From Zygaena filipendulae (taxonomy: Eukaryota > Arthropoda > Insecta > Lepidoptera > Zygaenidae): a stretch of 64,000 bases of DNA. The position numbers and the translations under genes were made by a program. The stretch covers positions 2,053,501-2,117,500 of the forward strand of contig OU015661.1 in the NCBI GenBank assembly GCA_907165275.2, in the 5' to 3' direction. The notes under the pieces are model-generated. The model was not told the origin of the DNA. It saw only the letters and a list, made by a program, of their open reading frames with translations, and ran no database searches. Positions 26,201-41,200 of this stretch are shown here, one piece after another; within the stretch, counting starts at the first letter, position 1, and every line of letters starts with the position of its first letter.

Positions 26201-29200
26201 GGAATTCCGTGGTAAGAGTACCCTATTTTTTACTGTACCTCTCACAAGATGTGTATAGTATGCATAATTTATGCAAAATTCACATGCATATCCTCAAATA
26301 TTTCTTATGGAATCGCATGTGAATCTTGCGATTCCGTGCGTGAAAGTAAATCGAGTGATTCAAAAATATGGTTCATGGAGAAGGAAAAAGTCAGTTGTGG
26401 ATTCAGTGAAATTCAATTATACAAATTCTTTTTGTGTATTTAAGAAAGTTATTGTTAATTTATAATATAAAATTTCATTTCCATCAACGCTCGGTCAACT
26501 TTTTAGGGTGAAATGGTTTTTTGTTTTGATTATGTTTTAGTATTGTTTCTTTCGATTTGTAATACTGGAAGTTGCTGTTTCGTGTATAACAAAAGAAACT
26601 TTCAAATATTGAATTATATTCTTTCTTCTCATTCTTTCTTCTCCTGTTGAAAAGCAATAGTCCTAGAGACATTTTTAAATCCTTACTATTGTAAATGCGA
26701 AAGTGAGTTTGTATGCTTGTTAGTTTGTTTGTCTCTTGCGCTTTAACGTCTTAAGCGCTTAACCGATCATGATGAAATTTTGTAGACACGTTATCTGGAA
26801 TTCCCGCTGAACTCCGAAATTAACGCGGCTGAAACCGCGTGGAACAGCTAGTACAAAAATAGATGTTGGTATACATATAATATGATATTTATGTATATGA
26901 GATTGTTAAACTACCTTTCAACCGACTGAGCTTTAGACTATTAGAAATTGGATGGTGTTGAATCCGCGGAAGCTCATACGAGGGAAATTGGCGAAGACAG
27001 CTACAAATAAATTTGAAGAGTCTGTCTGTATATCTAGATAACTGTCTTATAGTGAGCTCGTAGGCATGCAATTTAAACATCCGTCTAAACTGAGGGACGG
27101 ATGAACCACACGGCCGTAATTTCCATGTTTGGTATGTATGCCTATAATTTTTCATGGGGACCAATAAACTCTAGAATCTAGAGTTTACGTCCGGGAATAG
27201 AACGTACTCTTAACATCCTGGAGAAATGTAGTATTAAAAATATAGTAGGTATAAAATTACTAAACAAATATATTAATGATGTGTAATATAACAATTTGGT
27301 GGTTTTGCAAAGGTCAACAATAGCCTGCAAGTGGGTGTGACCATCACGGCGTTGCAGGAGGAGAGATATGTCGTCAGCACACACCTGTTCACAGAGCCGA
27401 TAGTTAATATGATTCATAACAGGTAAATTTTTCACTATGTAGATATGCATCATTAGTACGTTATATCTGGGGTCATTTTATAGCGCGATGCGAGTTCGAC
27501 TGTATTATTGGGTAACAATAGATTGAATATGGGCGAACAAGGAAACTTAAAAGGATAATAATGGTACACAAAAAAAAAACAATATAAACCAAATAAGCCT
27601 TGAAGTAAGGAAATATACGAAAAAAAAAATTCTACTAATATTATAAATGTGAAAGTGTGGATGTTTGGATGTTTGTTACTCAATCATGCAAAAACGGTTG
27701 AATGGATTTGAATGAAATTTGGCATGCACGTTGTCAGGGATACAGAGAATAGGGACATAGGGTACTTTTATCCCGGAATTCCCCCGGGAACTCCGAAAAT
27801 ACCGCGGGTGAAACCGCGGGGCACAGCTAGTAAATAAATAAAAATTACAGTAAGTTATTTTAAGAAGTTTTAAGCACAAAAAGGTACATTGTTAGAAGTA
27901 GCTACAACTAAGATGGAAACAATGATAAAGTAAAAAATAATAATTTAAAACTAATAAAAGTTAAAAACGGCACGGGCTTTGAGTCCGTAGTTGCGTAGTG
28001 TGATTAAAAAAAAAAACAGATAAGTTAACGTCGAAATAACTTTATCCTTTTTTGCGTATGGTTCAATAATAAGTCTGTGAAAGAGATGGTGCTTGCTCTT
28101 GAGGGTCAATTATGTTCAAACATAATACAATATAAGTACAGCACTGCATCAATAAGGGTCTGCCTACATATACCGATTGTTGTATATTCGCATTAAAACG
28201 ATCGGCGTCGCGATGTTCTTGTATGAGGAGAAAACCTTATACCCAGAGAAGGCGGGTCTGCTGGAAGAAATTCCACATGGAATAAGGATGATCCTTGTAC
28301 ATGATTACTTTTATACTTTCTTTCTTTTTTATGTTGTCCTCGTGTGCATTTATTGTTAAATAAATAAATAAATAAATAGAAAATCGATGTGGTTTTACTT
28401 GAGTAGAATACGTAATAATAGTAGGTATATTACATACTTAGGACAGTAAAATAAGAAAGATCACATGTAATGTGTCATCCGAGTCGAAGCCGAGGTCGAC
28501 AAACATGTGATCGGCTCTCTTATTTACTGGCCAAGGCGTGTATACTATTTTTAATTAATCATACTCGAAAAGTAGGTCTGAAGTTGCCTGAGAAGCGGGT
28601 TGAAAGTAACACTTTTCAGCCCCAGGGAGAATCGCTTTCAACTGACAGCTGGATACTGCAGAAACTCAAGTTTTTTTTTATGTCATAGGGGCATACTTAC
28701 TGGCCAGTAGCACACCTAATGGTTTATTTATGTAAAATAAAATTCACTCATTTTTTTTTGCTAATTCGCTACGCTCGGGCGCCAAACTCTGTCTCGGGAC
28801 TAAATAAGTCTTTCTCCCGAGGATAACACTGTGCTTTTCATTACGAATGCAAGGAAAGTCAAAATAAAAATAGGTTACTTTCACCCCTAGGATAACTATG
28901 TACTATTTCAGATCGACGGAGCCGGAAAACGACAACTTCGTTTAGCGCAGCGGGCCGCAAGTTGACGCTTACCGGCCGTAGGACTGAAATAATATCGGCT
29001 CCCTTTCAACCCGCTTCTCAGGCAATTTCAGACCTACTTTCCGAGTATGAGTAATGAAAAATATTTTTTGTATTTATTTAGAATGAACTATATCTTGGAG
29101 CTAATTATTATTTATATCAAACATACATTTTATTATCCTAATGTTTTAACTTTAAATTAGAATTACTATGACAGAGAACGTCATAAGTCAAGGTATAGGT

Positions 29201-32200
29201 CTCAGAAGAATAACTAATATTGTTCTGAGGTATAGGTGGTCAGTAGTTTCGTAGGTACCTACATGACAGTCCTCTGCTACTATTTCAAACTGCACTACTC
29301 TCGCCAAATAACTACCTAAATACACATTTAATTATTCTAGTCATTGATGTAAAAACTTTTTATGTTGAACCTAGATTCACAGTTGCAAAAAGCGAAAAAT
29401 GGAACTTAACTGTCAAAAAGTTTTGATTGAATATGAAACTTTACTGTATTAGTAAAAAAATACCATCCAATATTTCCATTTTACAGGTTTTTTTTTTGTA
29501 AAGATATTTTTGTGTCTTCGGCTATGTATGGGTGTTTAGTGTATCGATGATTCTGTACCGACGTTTTATTTGTAAATTAGAATGGGTTAGAATAGGCTAA
29601 ATTTTTGTTTTGTAGTCCTTCATGTAGACTAATAAAAGATATTGGACACGTATTTTTTCTTTTTTATGTGATCAAAACAATAATAACAGCGATACATTGA
29701 GTAAAAATGTTGCATGACGTCACTCGCTTTGGTAGAGTTTCTAGGTATTTTGCAATTATAAATTTAAAAATATACGTGTCTAATATTTTGTATACCCCGA
29801 CAACATGCCTATTATATAATAATTATAGACAACGGTCAAGACATAAGAGTATGGTGATTAGTGTTTTCGTAGGTATTATGTAACTTTTGTTGCTATCATT
29901 TTTCGATTGCAATCTGGAAAATTGCTATTTTACAATTAATATTGAGTAAAAAATTAAGATGGGATCAGCAATTTAATTTCCTAAGCTTTTGTTTAAGCTC
30001 GATTTCAAATTTTAACCACCATTTTTATAACCGTACCTATCTATATTCTATACTCCAGATTGGATTTATTTTGAGCTAAGTAAGATGTATTTTGGAAAAT
30101 TAAGTTATACGAGCAATTCTGATCTCGAGATCTGAATCTCGGAAACGGTTCCAACGATTTTCATGAAATTTAGTATGCAAGGGGTTTCTGGGGCGATCGA
30201 TCGATCTAGCTAGGTTTCATTTTTAGAAAACGTCTTATTATCTTTGTTTTCAGGCAGTGAAAAATGAGTGTTTGATACTTCTTTTCTACTTAACAACAGA
30301 TGGCGCATAAAAGTTTAATAAATCTCATTCCCGCAACTTTTAATGTTTTTCGCTTACGATTAGATCAAAATATAGTCTTTAAACCGTCGATGTGTACCTA
30401 CTAAACTAATTGAGTACTCTTTCCAGATCGGCGCTAGAGCAAGCTTTTTTATCTACAGACATCAATCTGAACACCACCCCTCAGAGCTTGGTGAACTACG
30501 ACTACAAGATGTCTCTCTAGTAAGTTTCAATTTGTGGTCGTTTCATTAATTTACCTACTGGTGTCATAAGTAGGTCGACCGCGGTACGTTCTTATCTATC
30601 TACTATTTAAAAGAGCAATTCTTGTATACCTATACATATTTATATACCTATATAATCAGAATCTCGGAAACGGCTCTGACGATTATAATGAATTATTTAT
30701 TGAGAGTTATAGGACGTTTTTTGAGTATGTTTTTACCATATTACATTGTTTACATCCCAAAAAAATGTTGAACATAAAAAAATGTACACACAAAATGGCG
30801 CTATAATTTTAAAACACGATTTACTCAAAATTTCTCCAGTGTGGGTTAACACACTATTATCTATGTCCAATTGTAGGTATATGAGTAGTATTTTGCGTCC
30901 CCGATTTTAATTGATTATATTAATAAATACTCAATTTTCCTCAATTTCGTAATATCTTAATCTACAATAATCCTTAAAGTTTGTATGGATGGATGTTTTA
31001 ACAAATTTTCTTTCATGCTTAAACTACTGGATAGATTTAAAGGAAACTTTACAAAATATAGCTTATACATCAGATTAACACATAAGGTACTTTTTATCCC
31101 GGAATTCCCGCGGGAACTCTGAAATTAACGTGGGTGAAACCGCGGGGCACAACTAGTATTATATAAAAATCTATGTAACAAGCAAGTAGAAATGTGTTTT
31201 TTTATTTCGCACAAACTTTTAAAATGCTTTTTCTCAAATCAAGCTTTTCAGAGTTTTAACTGTAAATGTCTGTAAAAAAACCTGTGCAAGTTTTTGAATA
31301 TTTTTTTCAATCATTAGGTACTATCAATTGACTATTCTAGATACTGAATCTAGTCTTAACTCAATACCCCACTACTGGTACCAAAAATTATAATATGTAC
31401 CTATACCTACCTGTGTATGGATCCGTTGCCTAGTAGGTATCTATTGTACAAGATCTGCTTAGTTTGCCATGCGTGGTAATGTCCAAGCATTATTAACGAG
31501 TACTATTTAATTTAAAAATAAATACACACACAGAAATATAAAAAAAAATGTTTGTTCGTTGATTTCTTTTCACTTAAGATAGTAATTAATTCATTTTATA
31601 AGCGAGTGGCGCTAGTGGACGGTATATGGAAGAGTAAAACCTCAGAGTAAATATACTACGTACTAGTATATTTACTCTGAGGTTACTAATGGTTTTTACT
31701 GTAAAATACGACTTTGTTTGCGTACCTATTTGAAAACAAGTTTAAACTTAATTCATCCAAGAAAGGCGGTGGAAGTCACGGTGACTTGCTCCAATAACAT
31801 TTTTGTAAACACCCTTTCGAGAAAATATGGATATGGAATACGATTATCTATTTTCTGCAACCACTTATCTATTTTCATCTCTCTTTTGTAAGCACGAATT
31901 ACTTTTCAGTAATACCTTTCAGAAATAACGAGCCATTCGAATCTGTCTATCATTCTGTAATCTATTGTTAAATTCTCGGATTAATCAGTATAGGTACCTA
32001 CTGGAATCGGGATCGAATTAAGGATATTCAATTCAGAGACTATGCAATGATCTCCATCGTATCTAACTAGTACATTTGCCAACTGATAAATACTTTGAAT
32101 TTGTTTTGCAAGCAGCCATTTTAGGGAGGACGTTTTAAATATAAAGTAAGTACCTAACGAAATTACAGTGGTTTTTAATGATTTCTATTTACCTACATGT

Positions 32201-35200
32201 TAGAGCTTACATAGAATAAAAATATTAGACTGGAAGTAAGTTAAACCATTGACTTAGGATATTCAGTACCTATTCGATTTTCGTCTCAAATATTATTATT
32301 TTTTTGTAAAAACGACAGATTTACGGTATTAACCAATTATATTGACCTCTCTTTGTTAATTATTATTACAAACAAAACATCTGTAAACTATGGTAAATAG
32401 AGTCTTAATGTTAAAATTAATTTGCCTTATAAATTATGTTGGGTTGAGGAAAACCACTTATTTAGAGGATTTATGAATTTAATAGAAAAATATGTATTGA
32501 AACGTACAATATTGAAAGCTTAACAAAAGAAGATCAATTTATGAATGACATTTACTTTAAAAAATGGAACAAAAATGTTCAAAGAGATTTTATTGCGAAT
32601 CATCGCAAACAAATTATATTATCTGTAATTGACTGTTAAATATATCTAAAAATAAGTAAAAGATTATTATTTTTAATTTGTATCAATGTTAATATATTTT
32701 GTATATACGTGGGTTAATTGAATTTAATAAATATATTTACATACTTAAATATAATAGAAACCCTTAAATATAAAACAACTTAATTAATATTTATATTATA
32801 TTATTATGGTAATTTTAATTTTTAACGTACGCACTACGTAGTTATCCAATAAAATTCATATTCATGAAAACTGAACACTGAGGTATCCAGTTATTGCAAT
32901 ACTGATTGTAAATTTTGACTTTGCCTTGCTTTGAAAGGTTTTTGGTTAGAATATTTTAATTGGTAATATCATGAAATCTGAACAAATAACTCTTGTTCGT
33001 TTCAAGTTTTTATTGAAGCGGTGCAGTTTATTTTCCAAGCGAGATAGGTACATGTAGTTTATGTGGTTTTATGCTGTGAATCTCTTTACCATCACCCATA
33101 AACACCCGACACTCGAAGCATTTATCAACGTTGGGTATTACTAACTATATTAAGTGCACAGTTACCATTGGATAAGTAAAACCAAGCGTATCTAAGAGAT
33201 ACGTTGATTAATTTATTTTTGAGATCCTCGGATAAAGACCAACCATAGATTAAGTACAAAAATGGAGAGTTCAATATATTTTTTGAAAGTACAGCAGGCA
33301 ACGGAAGTGGCGCGCATGTTGTTGGCAGCTAGTTTACCAGCCGGTGTTTGAATTTCGAGTTTGTATTTAATAAAAAAAAAAGGTTTTGATATTGTGCTAT
33401 TTTTTTTTTAATGATCGGCACCAATATGTAAATGGAATAGGTACCTACTAGGTAATTAAAGATGTTAGGTATATGTATATTATAGATAAAGTGATTTTGA
33501 ACGAGTGATTTTATATTCAAACGTTACCGCATCATAAATGGTGAAAGTAACCTACCTATATATCAATTAAATAAATTTACAAATTATTAAGTCTATGGTC
33601 TTTCAGTTCGACAGTACAGGTGGTATATAAATACTAAACAATGGTATATCTAACTCCTTTACAGATAAGTGGATAGAAGGAAGATCTCTTATCTATGTAT
33701 ATACAAATAGGTACCTACTGAATTTTATTTCTAATATATACATGTATTTTACCCCACAGAAGTCTAAGAAGAAACGACTCCGCCAAGAGGATATTTGTAT
33801 ACGAAGAAATCAATTCGGTCTTACTCTTGTACATACTGAAGCATGTAAAATGTACAACGTCATTGCTTTGGCGGTAAGTAGCAAGTACATAGCTGTCAGT
33901 ATCAATACTCAATTCAAAAGTTATATTGATATTTCTATTATCTCGGAGATTCGTGATTTGAAGTTTCATATATCGCAATCTCCTTCGTCGATTACCCTTT
34001 GATCGGAATACAAAATTACCTGCCAAAAGAGGTGATTTTTTTTTAATATTATCACGTGACGGTGAAGGGGAGGGTTCTAGGAACTCCGGCTATAGCTCTT
34101 CGTTGAGTGAGTATCTTAAATCAAACGGTTTAGTTGAAAAATAATAATATTTTATTTTTAGACGATTAATGATAAATAATAATAATAATAAGAGCCGTAT
34201 TATGATTTTTCTTGTCTCGAAATGGAATGAATACATAGGTACGTATATTATAAACAAACAGAAAAAGATTTAATATAAAAATAGATTAGGTACTTGAATT
34301 AAAAATTATGGAACACAAAAATAGAATAAAAAATACAGTAGGGAGGATATCACAACGAGTGGTATTATTCTTTACTTCTTCGTTATAATTTTAACCTCAA
34401 TCTTCATTCTTGGAAAAATAATAAGTTGAACGGTAAACAAAAGTTGGCCCTGGCACTTTTAGCCAAAATATCGCTCTTTCACCAAGATTTTATCAAAAGC
34501 ACCGTCATCGGTACAACTAATAGCAAAAAGTTAAGGTTAGTTTGACTCGAACTTGAAGATTTCTTGTTTGGAATGATGGTGAATCTTAAATATTTTCCAG
34601 CTCCCGTCTCTTGTGTAACCATTTTTCTGAAAAAGAAAACCTAAAGTCAAGAACATGTGAAATAAAATAATTATAGGGAGAAGTGACAGCTCTCGCTGGG
34701 ACCAAAGGTGAATATCGCCTTTTAAAAGATAAGTAGGTATTTAGAGAACGTCCTACAGTTAATCACATGTATAAGGATGTCGTGATCATGAACAAAGCAA
34801 AACTTATATAAAAACTATAACTTATTAAAAACCAGCTGTTCCCCGCAGTTTCACCCGCGGTGATTTGGGAGTTCCCGCGGGAATTCCGAGATAAAACGTA
34901 ACTTTTATCCTTCTCTGTGCCCCTGACAATGTGCATGCAAAATTTCATGATGATCGGTTGAGCCGTTAAGGCTCGAAAGCGTAAAAAACAAACAAACAAT
35001 CCCACTTTCGCATTTATAATATGTATTAGTAGGGATTACATTTGAAATGTCTAAAATAATATAAGTACTAGTTGTGCCCTGCGGTTCCACCCGCGTTAAT
35101 TTCAGAGTTCCCGCGGGAATTCCGGGATAAAAAGTACCCTATGTGTTAATCTGATGTATAAGCTATATTATTGTAAAGTTTCATTTAAATCCATCCAGTA

Positions 35201-38200
35201 GGTTTTGCGTGAAAGAGTAACAAACATCCATCCATCCATCCATCCATCTATACATTCTTACAAACTTTCGCGTTTATAATATTAGTAGGATACTTAAGTC
35301 ATTAAGTGGAGGTCAATAGGTCCGCTTGTCCTTCCGAGAGACAGTCGCTTATTAATGATATCTACCGCGCATCTTAGCTATATTTAGCATAGCTTAGGAC
35401 TTAATTTAAACTTGAATCAAGTTTACATTTCCAGCTTAAATTTGTATAGAGTTCCAATTGATAAGCTTAAACTTTTGAATTATATAAGGGTTGGTTTAAG
35501 TGTAATCTTACCAAATCTTACTTGTAATCTTTTTATTGTTTTCTATCTGATTATTTGTAACTTTGTTTTTAATTGATAAACTCAAAAACTACTTAGCCGG
35601 TTTTAAAAATTGTTTTAGTTAGGAAGCTACAATGCTCCTGAGTCATATAAAGGTGCTTTTTGTCCCAGAATTCTTAGGTAGGTATAATATTTATATTAAT
35701 AGATCGAGTAGGTAATATTGATATTTATCCTGGTACCTACATTCTGAAAGAATCCTGAAATCCCTGGAGTATGAAACCGTTCAAGTAAAAAATAAATATT
35801 CGTAGGTACTTACACAATGTTTCGCTGTGGACGACAATATCCCATTACCGGCACCATCCCGTTAGGACATCTAGCGCCATTAATAAAATTTGCACCATCA
35901 ATAAAATACGGCCATAGAACTATAACAACTCCCACATGCAGTACAGTCAAAAGAGGTGATAGTTTCATGACTTTGAAAAAAGAAATTTTTAATTCGACAC
36001 ACGAATGTTTTTTTTATGTTAGTCCAGTCACTATTTTGAAATTATTCTAACGATATGCAATTTTTTTTATTTATTTACTGACCACAACGATGAGTGTCAC
36101 ACAACGACCGGTGTCCGTTTCTCAGCTTATACTGGTTATCCGACGAGGTTTAACCTGTATATGCGTACAAATTGTATAACATGTATATTGCCAATTTATT
36201 ATAATTATACAAATTACGTTTGGATTTCCCATCTAACTCTACATGTTCAGATATAGGATAATGTATTTAGTAATTAATATTTAAGTAGTATACAAGATGT
36301 TACAAAAAGGTGTAGTAGTATTTGAAGATTGTGATCCGGCAATCTTATAAAATAATTTGATCATGGATATTTAGATCAAATACCTAACTTAAAAATTTCA
36401 TAACGAAAATAATTTTTTTTTTACCACATCCACAACAAAATAAACATGTCAGATAACTGGAAAGATCATGATCATGAAGGTCATGACTGATTATAGGTTA
36501 CGGGTTCAAGATAATTTGATGCAATTCATCACTGTTATGTTGGGGTGCAGAGACTAAGTTAATAACAGCAAACCTACCAAATTTTAGGAAAGTTTATTTC
36601 ATGGTAGCGGTTCAGTTTCTAGTGTCAAATCATTGCAGACGATAACGTAAACACGATCGTCAAATATAACTACACCTTTCTGTAACACCTGTAGATCTCA
36701 TCTCAGTCGATAATATTAAGATCGATCGAAGATTGACATATTTTTACCAACATCCCATTTCAATGAGACAGCCTAGCTACGTTGCTCCAAGCTAAGCTTA
36801 ATTCTACCTTTACATACCGAATAAAAATCAATACTTACTGTTGTTTCGGAGATTACCCTAACAAGTACAGACAGATGGACAAATAGACAGAATATGTTCT
36901 GTTTCTCTTCTTTTGTGATTTTAAATTTTTGGTAAATATACTTATTCAATGTCCAGACACGCGGATGCTGCTGTTTTTATTATATCTAATCCATTGTAAT
37001 TTTGAAAACGTGAAAGTAACGCTGTCTATTACCTTTTCACACATTAACTAGGTACTCAACCGATCATCATTTTTGCGTGCACGTTGTCAGGAGTACAGAA
37101 AGGACATTGGTTAGGTACTTTATCACGGAATAGTTGCGAGAACTTTGAAATTATCACGCGGGAACAGCTAGTCCTACTAATATTATAAATGTGAAGTATG
37201 GATGTTTGGCTGTTTGTTACTCAATCACGCAAAAACGGCTGAACGGGTTTGGATGAAATTTGGCATGCACCTTGTCAGGGGTACAGAGGAGGACATAGGG
37301 TACTTTTTATCCCGGAATTCCTGCGGGAACTCCAAAATTACCGCGGGTGAAATCGCAAGGAACAGCTAGTACTTAATAAAAAAGAAAAAAACGTTAGTTT
37401 AAATTTTAAAGGATCTCTGGAACTACTGAACCGATTGGAAAAATATTTTATCGATATTTTAAGCTACAATATCTTGAATTGAATTGAATTGAAAAATATT
37501 TGACACAACACAAAGATTTACAGCATACCTATACAACAACTAGACATATATATAACAGGTATTGAGGTAACAGGTATCTCCAATAAATATAGGACTTTTT
37601 TGATCAGAAAACACTGAACAAAATAAATAAACAAATTAATTTTTTGTTTGCCGGCACAAATTATAGGTACATTGGTTTTACGGCATGGCATGGCATACTA
37701 ATTGGTGTGGCAAAACGGGACTCGGCGAGACTGTTGATTTTCAGTCTTACGAATTATTATTTACCTAAAACTAAAATTAATTGACGTTAGTGAAATGGCG
37801 GGGGAATGTATTTACGTATTCGAATAGGCTGCAAATTATTAACTGGCTAGGGCCTGTGGCTTCACCCGCCATGCCGAATTTTTGGATTTGCCCGGGATCT
37901 GTTAAATCGAGCAGACGTTTCTTTATATGGATTATCACAACATAAAAAATTATAATAAAGGTAGAAATAAAAATACAACAACGTCAATTTATGTAGATAC
38001 AAAGGTGGACTCATCCCACGCGAATATAAAAGTGATTTCTTCCGATCAACCTTCACGTATTCTGTGTCCCTGAATATAACGTATCTACATCCTTAATTTC
38101 ATAAAAAAACTTGTCCAACAATCGGACGACTGGGTTGCGGTACCAATGATTGAACTATTATAATATACTTATCCGTGGATTCGTACCCATTCGTATTTAG

Positions 38201-41200
38201 ACCAAAATAAATTCCCAATATAAACAAATTGTTTCAGCCTACTTTCGGTATATTATGAATATTTAAATTCAATGGAGAATTTGTCGCTAGCCCTAACATT
38301 AGGGCATATATATGCAGAAGAGACAAACGTGCAGACTTCGTCTTTAAGGGACTACCAAGACACGGGAGTTGAGCACCTTAGAACAGCAGTGAGGCATTTG
38401 GAGCTGGTGCAAATTGAAGGCGCCACGTTTCTGGAGGATACAATTAATTGGTAACTATAATATAATATATTAGAGATTTTATCACAACTTCTCATCGTCA
38501 TCATCCTACAATTTGCTGGACAGAGGTATCTTACGATGTCCATGATAGCTGACACCCCCTTTTCCAACAGTAATTGATCTAGTCTCTATAGATCCATCGT
38601 GAGTACGAGATGTACCGAAGGTCTGCAGTACTGAGCAGACCTGGCTCTGTACTTGATCGAAACTAAAGAAATTTTGTACCTTATCGATCGTCACTTCCAC
38701 ATAGTTACCTACCTACTTATTTTAAGTTTGGTTTTAAAATGTAGATTCAATTTTGATTTATTACTAAATATACTACTGCACCACCTACCTACTGTTTTAC
38801 TTTTATAAGTATCTCTACACTCCACCTGGTAGCCTGGAAGAAATCGCTTTATAGTGATAAGGTCACCCTTTGGAGTCACTTAATAGTCATTCTACTGATT
38901 GTGATACTCAATAAAGTGTTTTTCATTCATTTCCTTCATTCACCGCCAGCAGTGCAAATATGTAACTTTTGTTGCTATCATATTTCAGTTTCAATCAGAA
39001 AAATAGAGATTTTGTGATTAATTAATCATGTTTAGGCAGCTTCAACTTTCGAAGTATCTATGTTTATTTTGGTTGAATGCTAGAAAAGTATAGTAGGTGT
39101 TAAAACGTGATTATTGTAATCGCAAAACCACAATTTTTTTGATTGCAACCGAAAAATGATAGTAATAAAAGTTACATAATAGCGCCTCAGGTCTTCGCTT
39201 AAATCTAGGCTTTCTGTTCGTTTATCGTTTGAGCAAGTTTGTTTTAACTCCAATGTCGGTTGGTGTAGGTATTCTTTGTGTTTCAGTTACAAACAGCTTG
39301 ATGTGTCGAGACACCTATTCGAACAGTCAGTATTAAATATAAGCACAAAAGATATATTCGAAAGCAATATCGTTGTCGGCTTGAAGAAGTGTTTCGACAA
39401 AATGAAAAACGTTCAGCCGCTACTCTGGGATTTTATAAGGTAGGTATTTTTTCAAACTATATGTACATTTGTTTGTACACTGTATGTACTTGTTTAATTG
39501 TTAGTGCTTTTAACGCGGGAGTGTTCTTCTGGTTTAATTTCGAATTTTCGGGGTTTTTTTGTCTAGCCGAATTGACATTGTACAATCGTACCTAGTTCTC
39601 TTCTATGAAAATCCAAATCCTATTTAGTCCTTAAGTTGGACAATAAATAAATTATAGGCACGAATTTTTTGCTTTTTCATATTATTGTAAAAATACTAAG
39701 AAAAAAAACGCATTAAAGTTTAGGAGTGGGGGCTCTTGACGTCATAACGTGCTATTAACTGTAGCACGGCGTGACGTCACGCGACATTTCGACTTAATGC
39801 ACATATTATGTCATTTTTTTTTATATTACCTATGTAAAATATTAAAAAATACGTGTCCAATATTTTTTATTGATCTACAAGATGGACTAAAAACTAAAAT
39901 TTGGTTGACAAGCACATTGAGTGAATTTTTGATCTTATAACTACATGATGGTAATAATATGTCAACAGGACATCAGTGGACCAGGAGGTGTGGGCGGCGC
40001 GCCGGACCCTGGGCGTCGGTGTTACCATCCTGACGGTGGTGTTGCTAGCTTCCCCGATACTTGTGCTGCTGCTGAAGCACACTATCAGCACCATACAGGT
40101 GAGTGAAGACTTAGGTACATCAATATGGCTGACTTGTTGCTTGGTTAATGCTTGGTCACAGAAAAAACTACACAATATTATGTTAGCTAGGGAGGCAAGG
40201 CAGTTATGGGCAAATGCTCCTACTTAAAAAAAAAAATTGTGTATAGCTGTTCCCCGCGGTTTCACCCGCATTAATTTCGGAGTTCCCGCAGGGATTACGG
40301 GATAAAAAGTAGCCTAAGTTAGTTTTTATAACATTAGCTATCTGCGAGTGAAAGTGCCGTCAAATTCGGTCCAGCCGTTTCAGAGATTAGCCGGAACAAA
40401 CAAACAGACAGACAGACAGAAAAAAAAATACTTTCTACTTACTTACTTAGTATATGTGTTATGGACCAGGTGATTAATGCGGGCATTATTTATAATGCAT
40501 GAGCATTATGAATAATGTCTAGCTTTATCGGGCTAAGTGATTAATTACTATCTTAACTTCTTTATTTATCACATTGCTAGGTCATTATTATAATGCTACA
40601 TGACAATTGGGCAATTTGATAATAAAGCTATATTTAACGCGGTGCGAGGGCGGGGAGGGAAGTACGCATGGCGTGACACGCTTTGGCCAATCAGAGACCG
40701 CCATTCAGCGTGCGGCTCGTGCAGCGGACTTCAAGCGCCTTCAAGCTTCAAGATTATACAACGTATTAATGAATTAACTGAAAACCTGATACACCCCATT
40801 TAAAAAATTAAACAATAATATGATTAAAATATATTTTAAGTCGAAAAAATGTATACTTTAAAAGTTATTCAACATTAGTTTGTGGGTGATCTGTATACGA
40901 AATTCCAAGCGCTACGCCCGCGCCTACCGGTTCGAATTTTTTTGCTGCGGGCGGCGTACGCGCCAAATATTGTATTATAAATAATTTAGACCTGGGCTAG
41001 TAAAAAAAAAAACATAACCTATATTAAAACATAGTGCGATCGATTCGCTAGTCGATTCTGAGCAAACTACTTTCTAGTTTTCAGTTAATTCATTAACACG
41101 TTGTATATCAAGATTGCGAAGATTTGACGTCAAGGCTGTTGGAGAAATAGAGAAATTGATTGTTCCAGTCAAAGACAATATGATTAGGTAGTTAGTTAAA

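Noticed and set aside
33742..34002. 86-codon plus-strand ORF covering exon 5
   Set aside because: It is in the wrong frame; the spliced frame joins both neighbours in phase and continues the helical domain.
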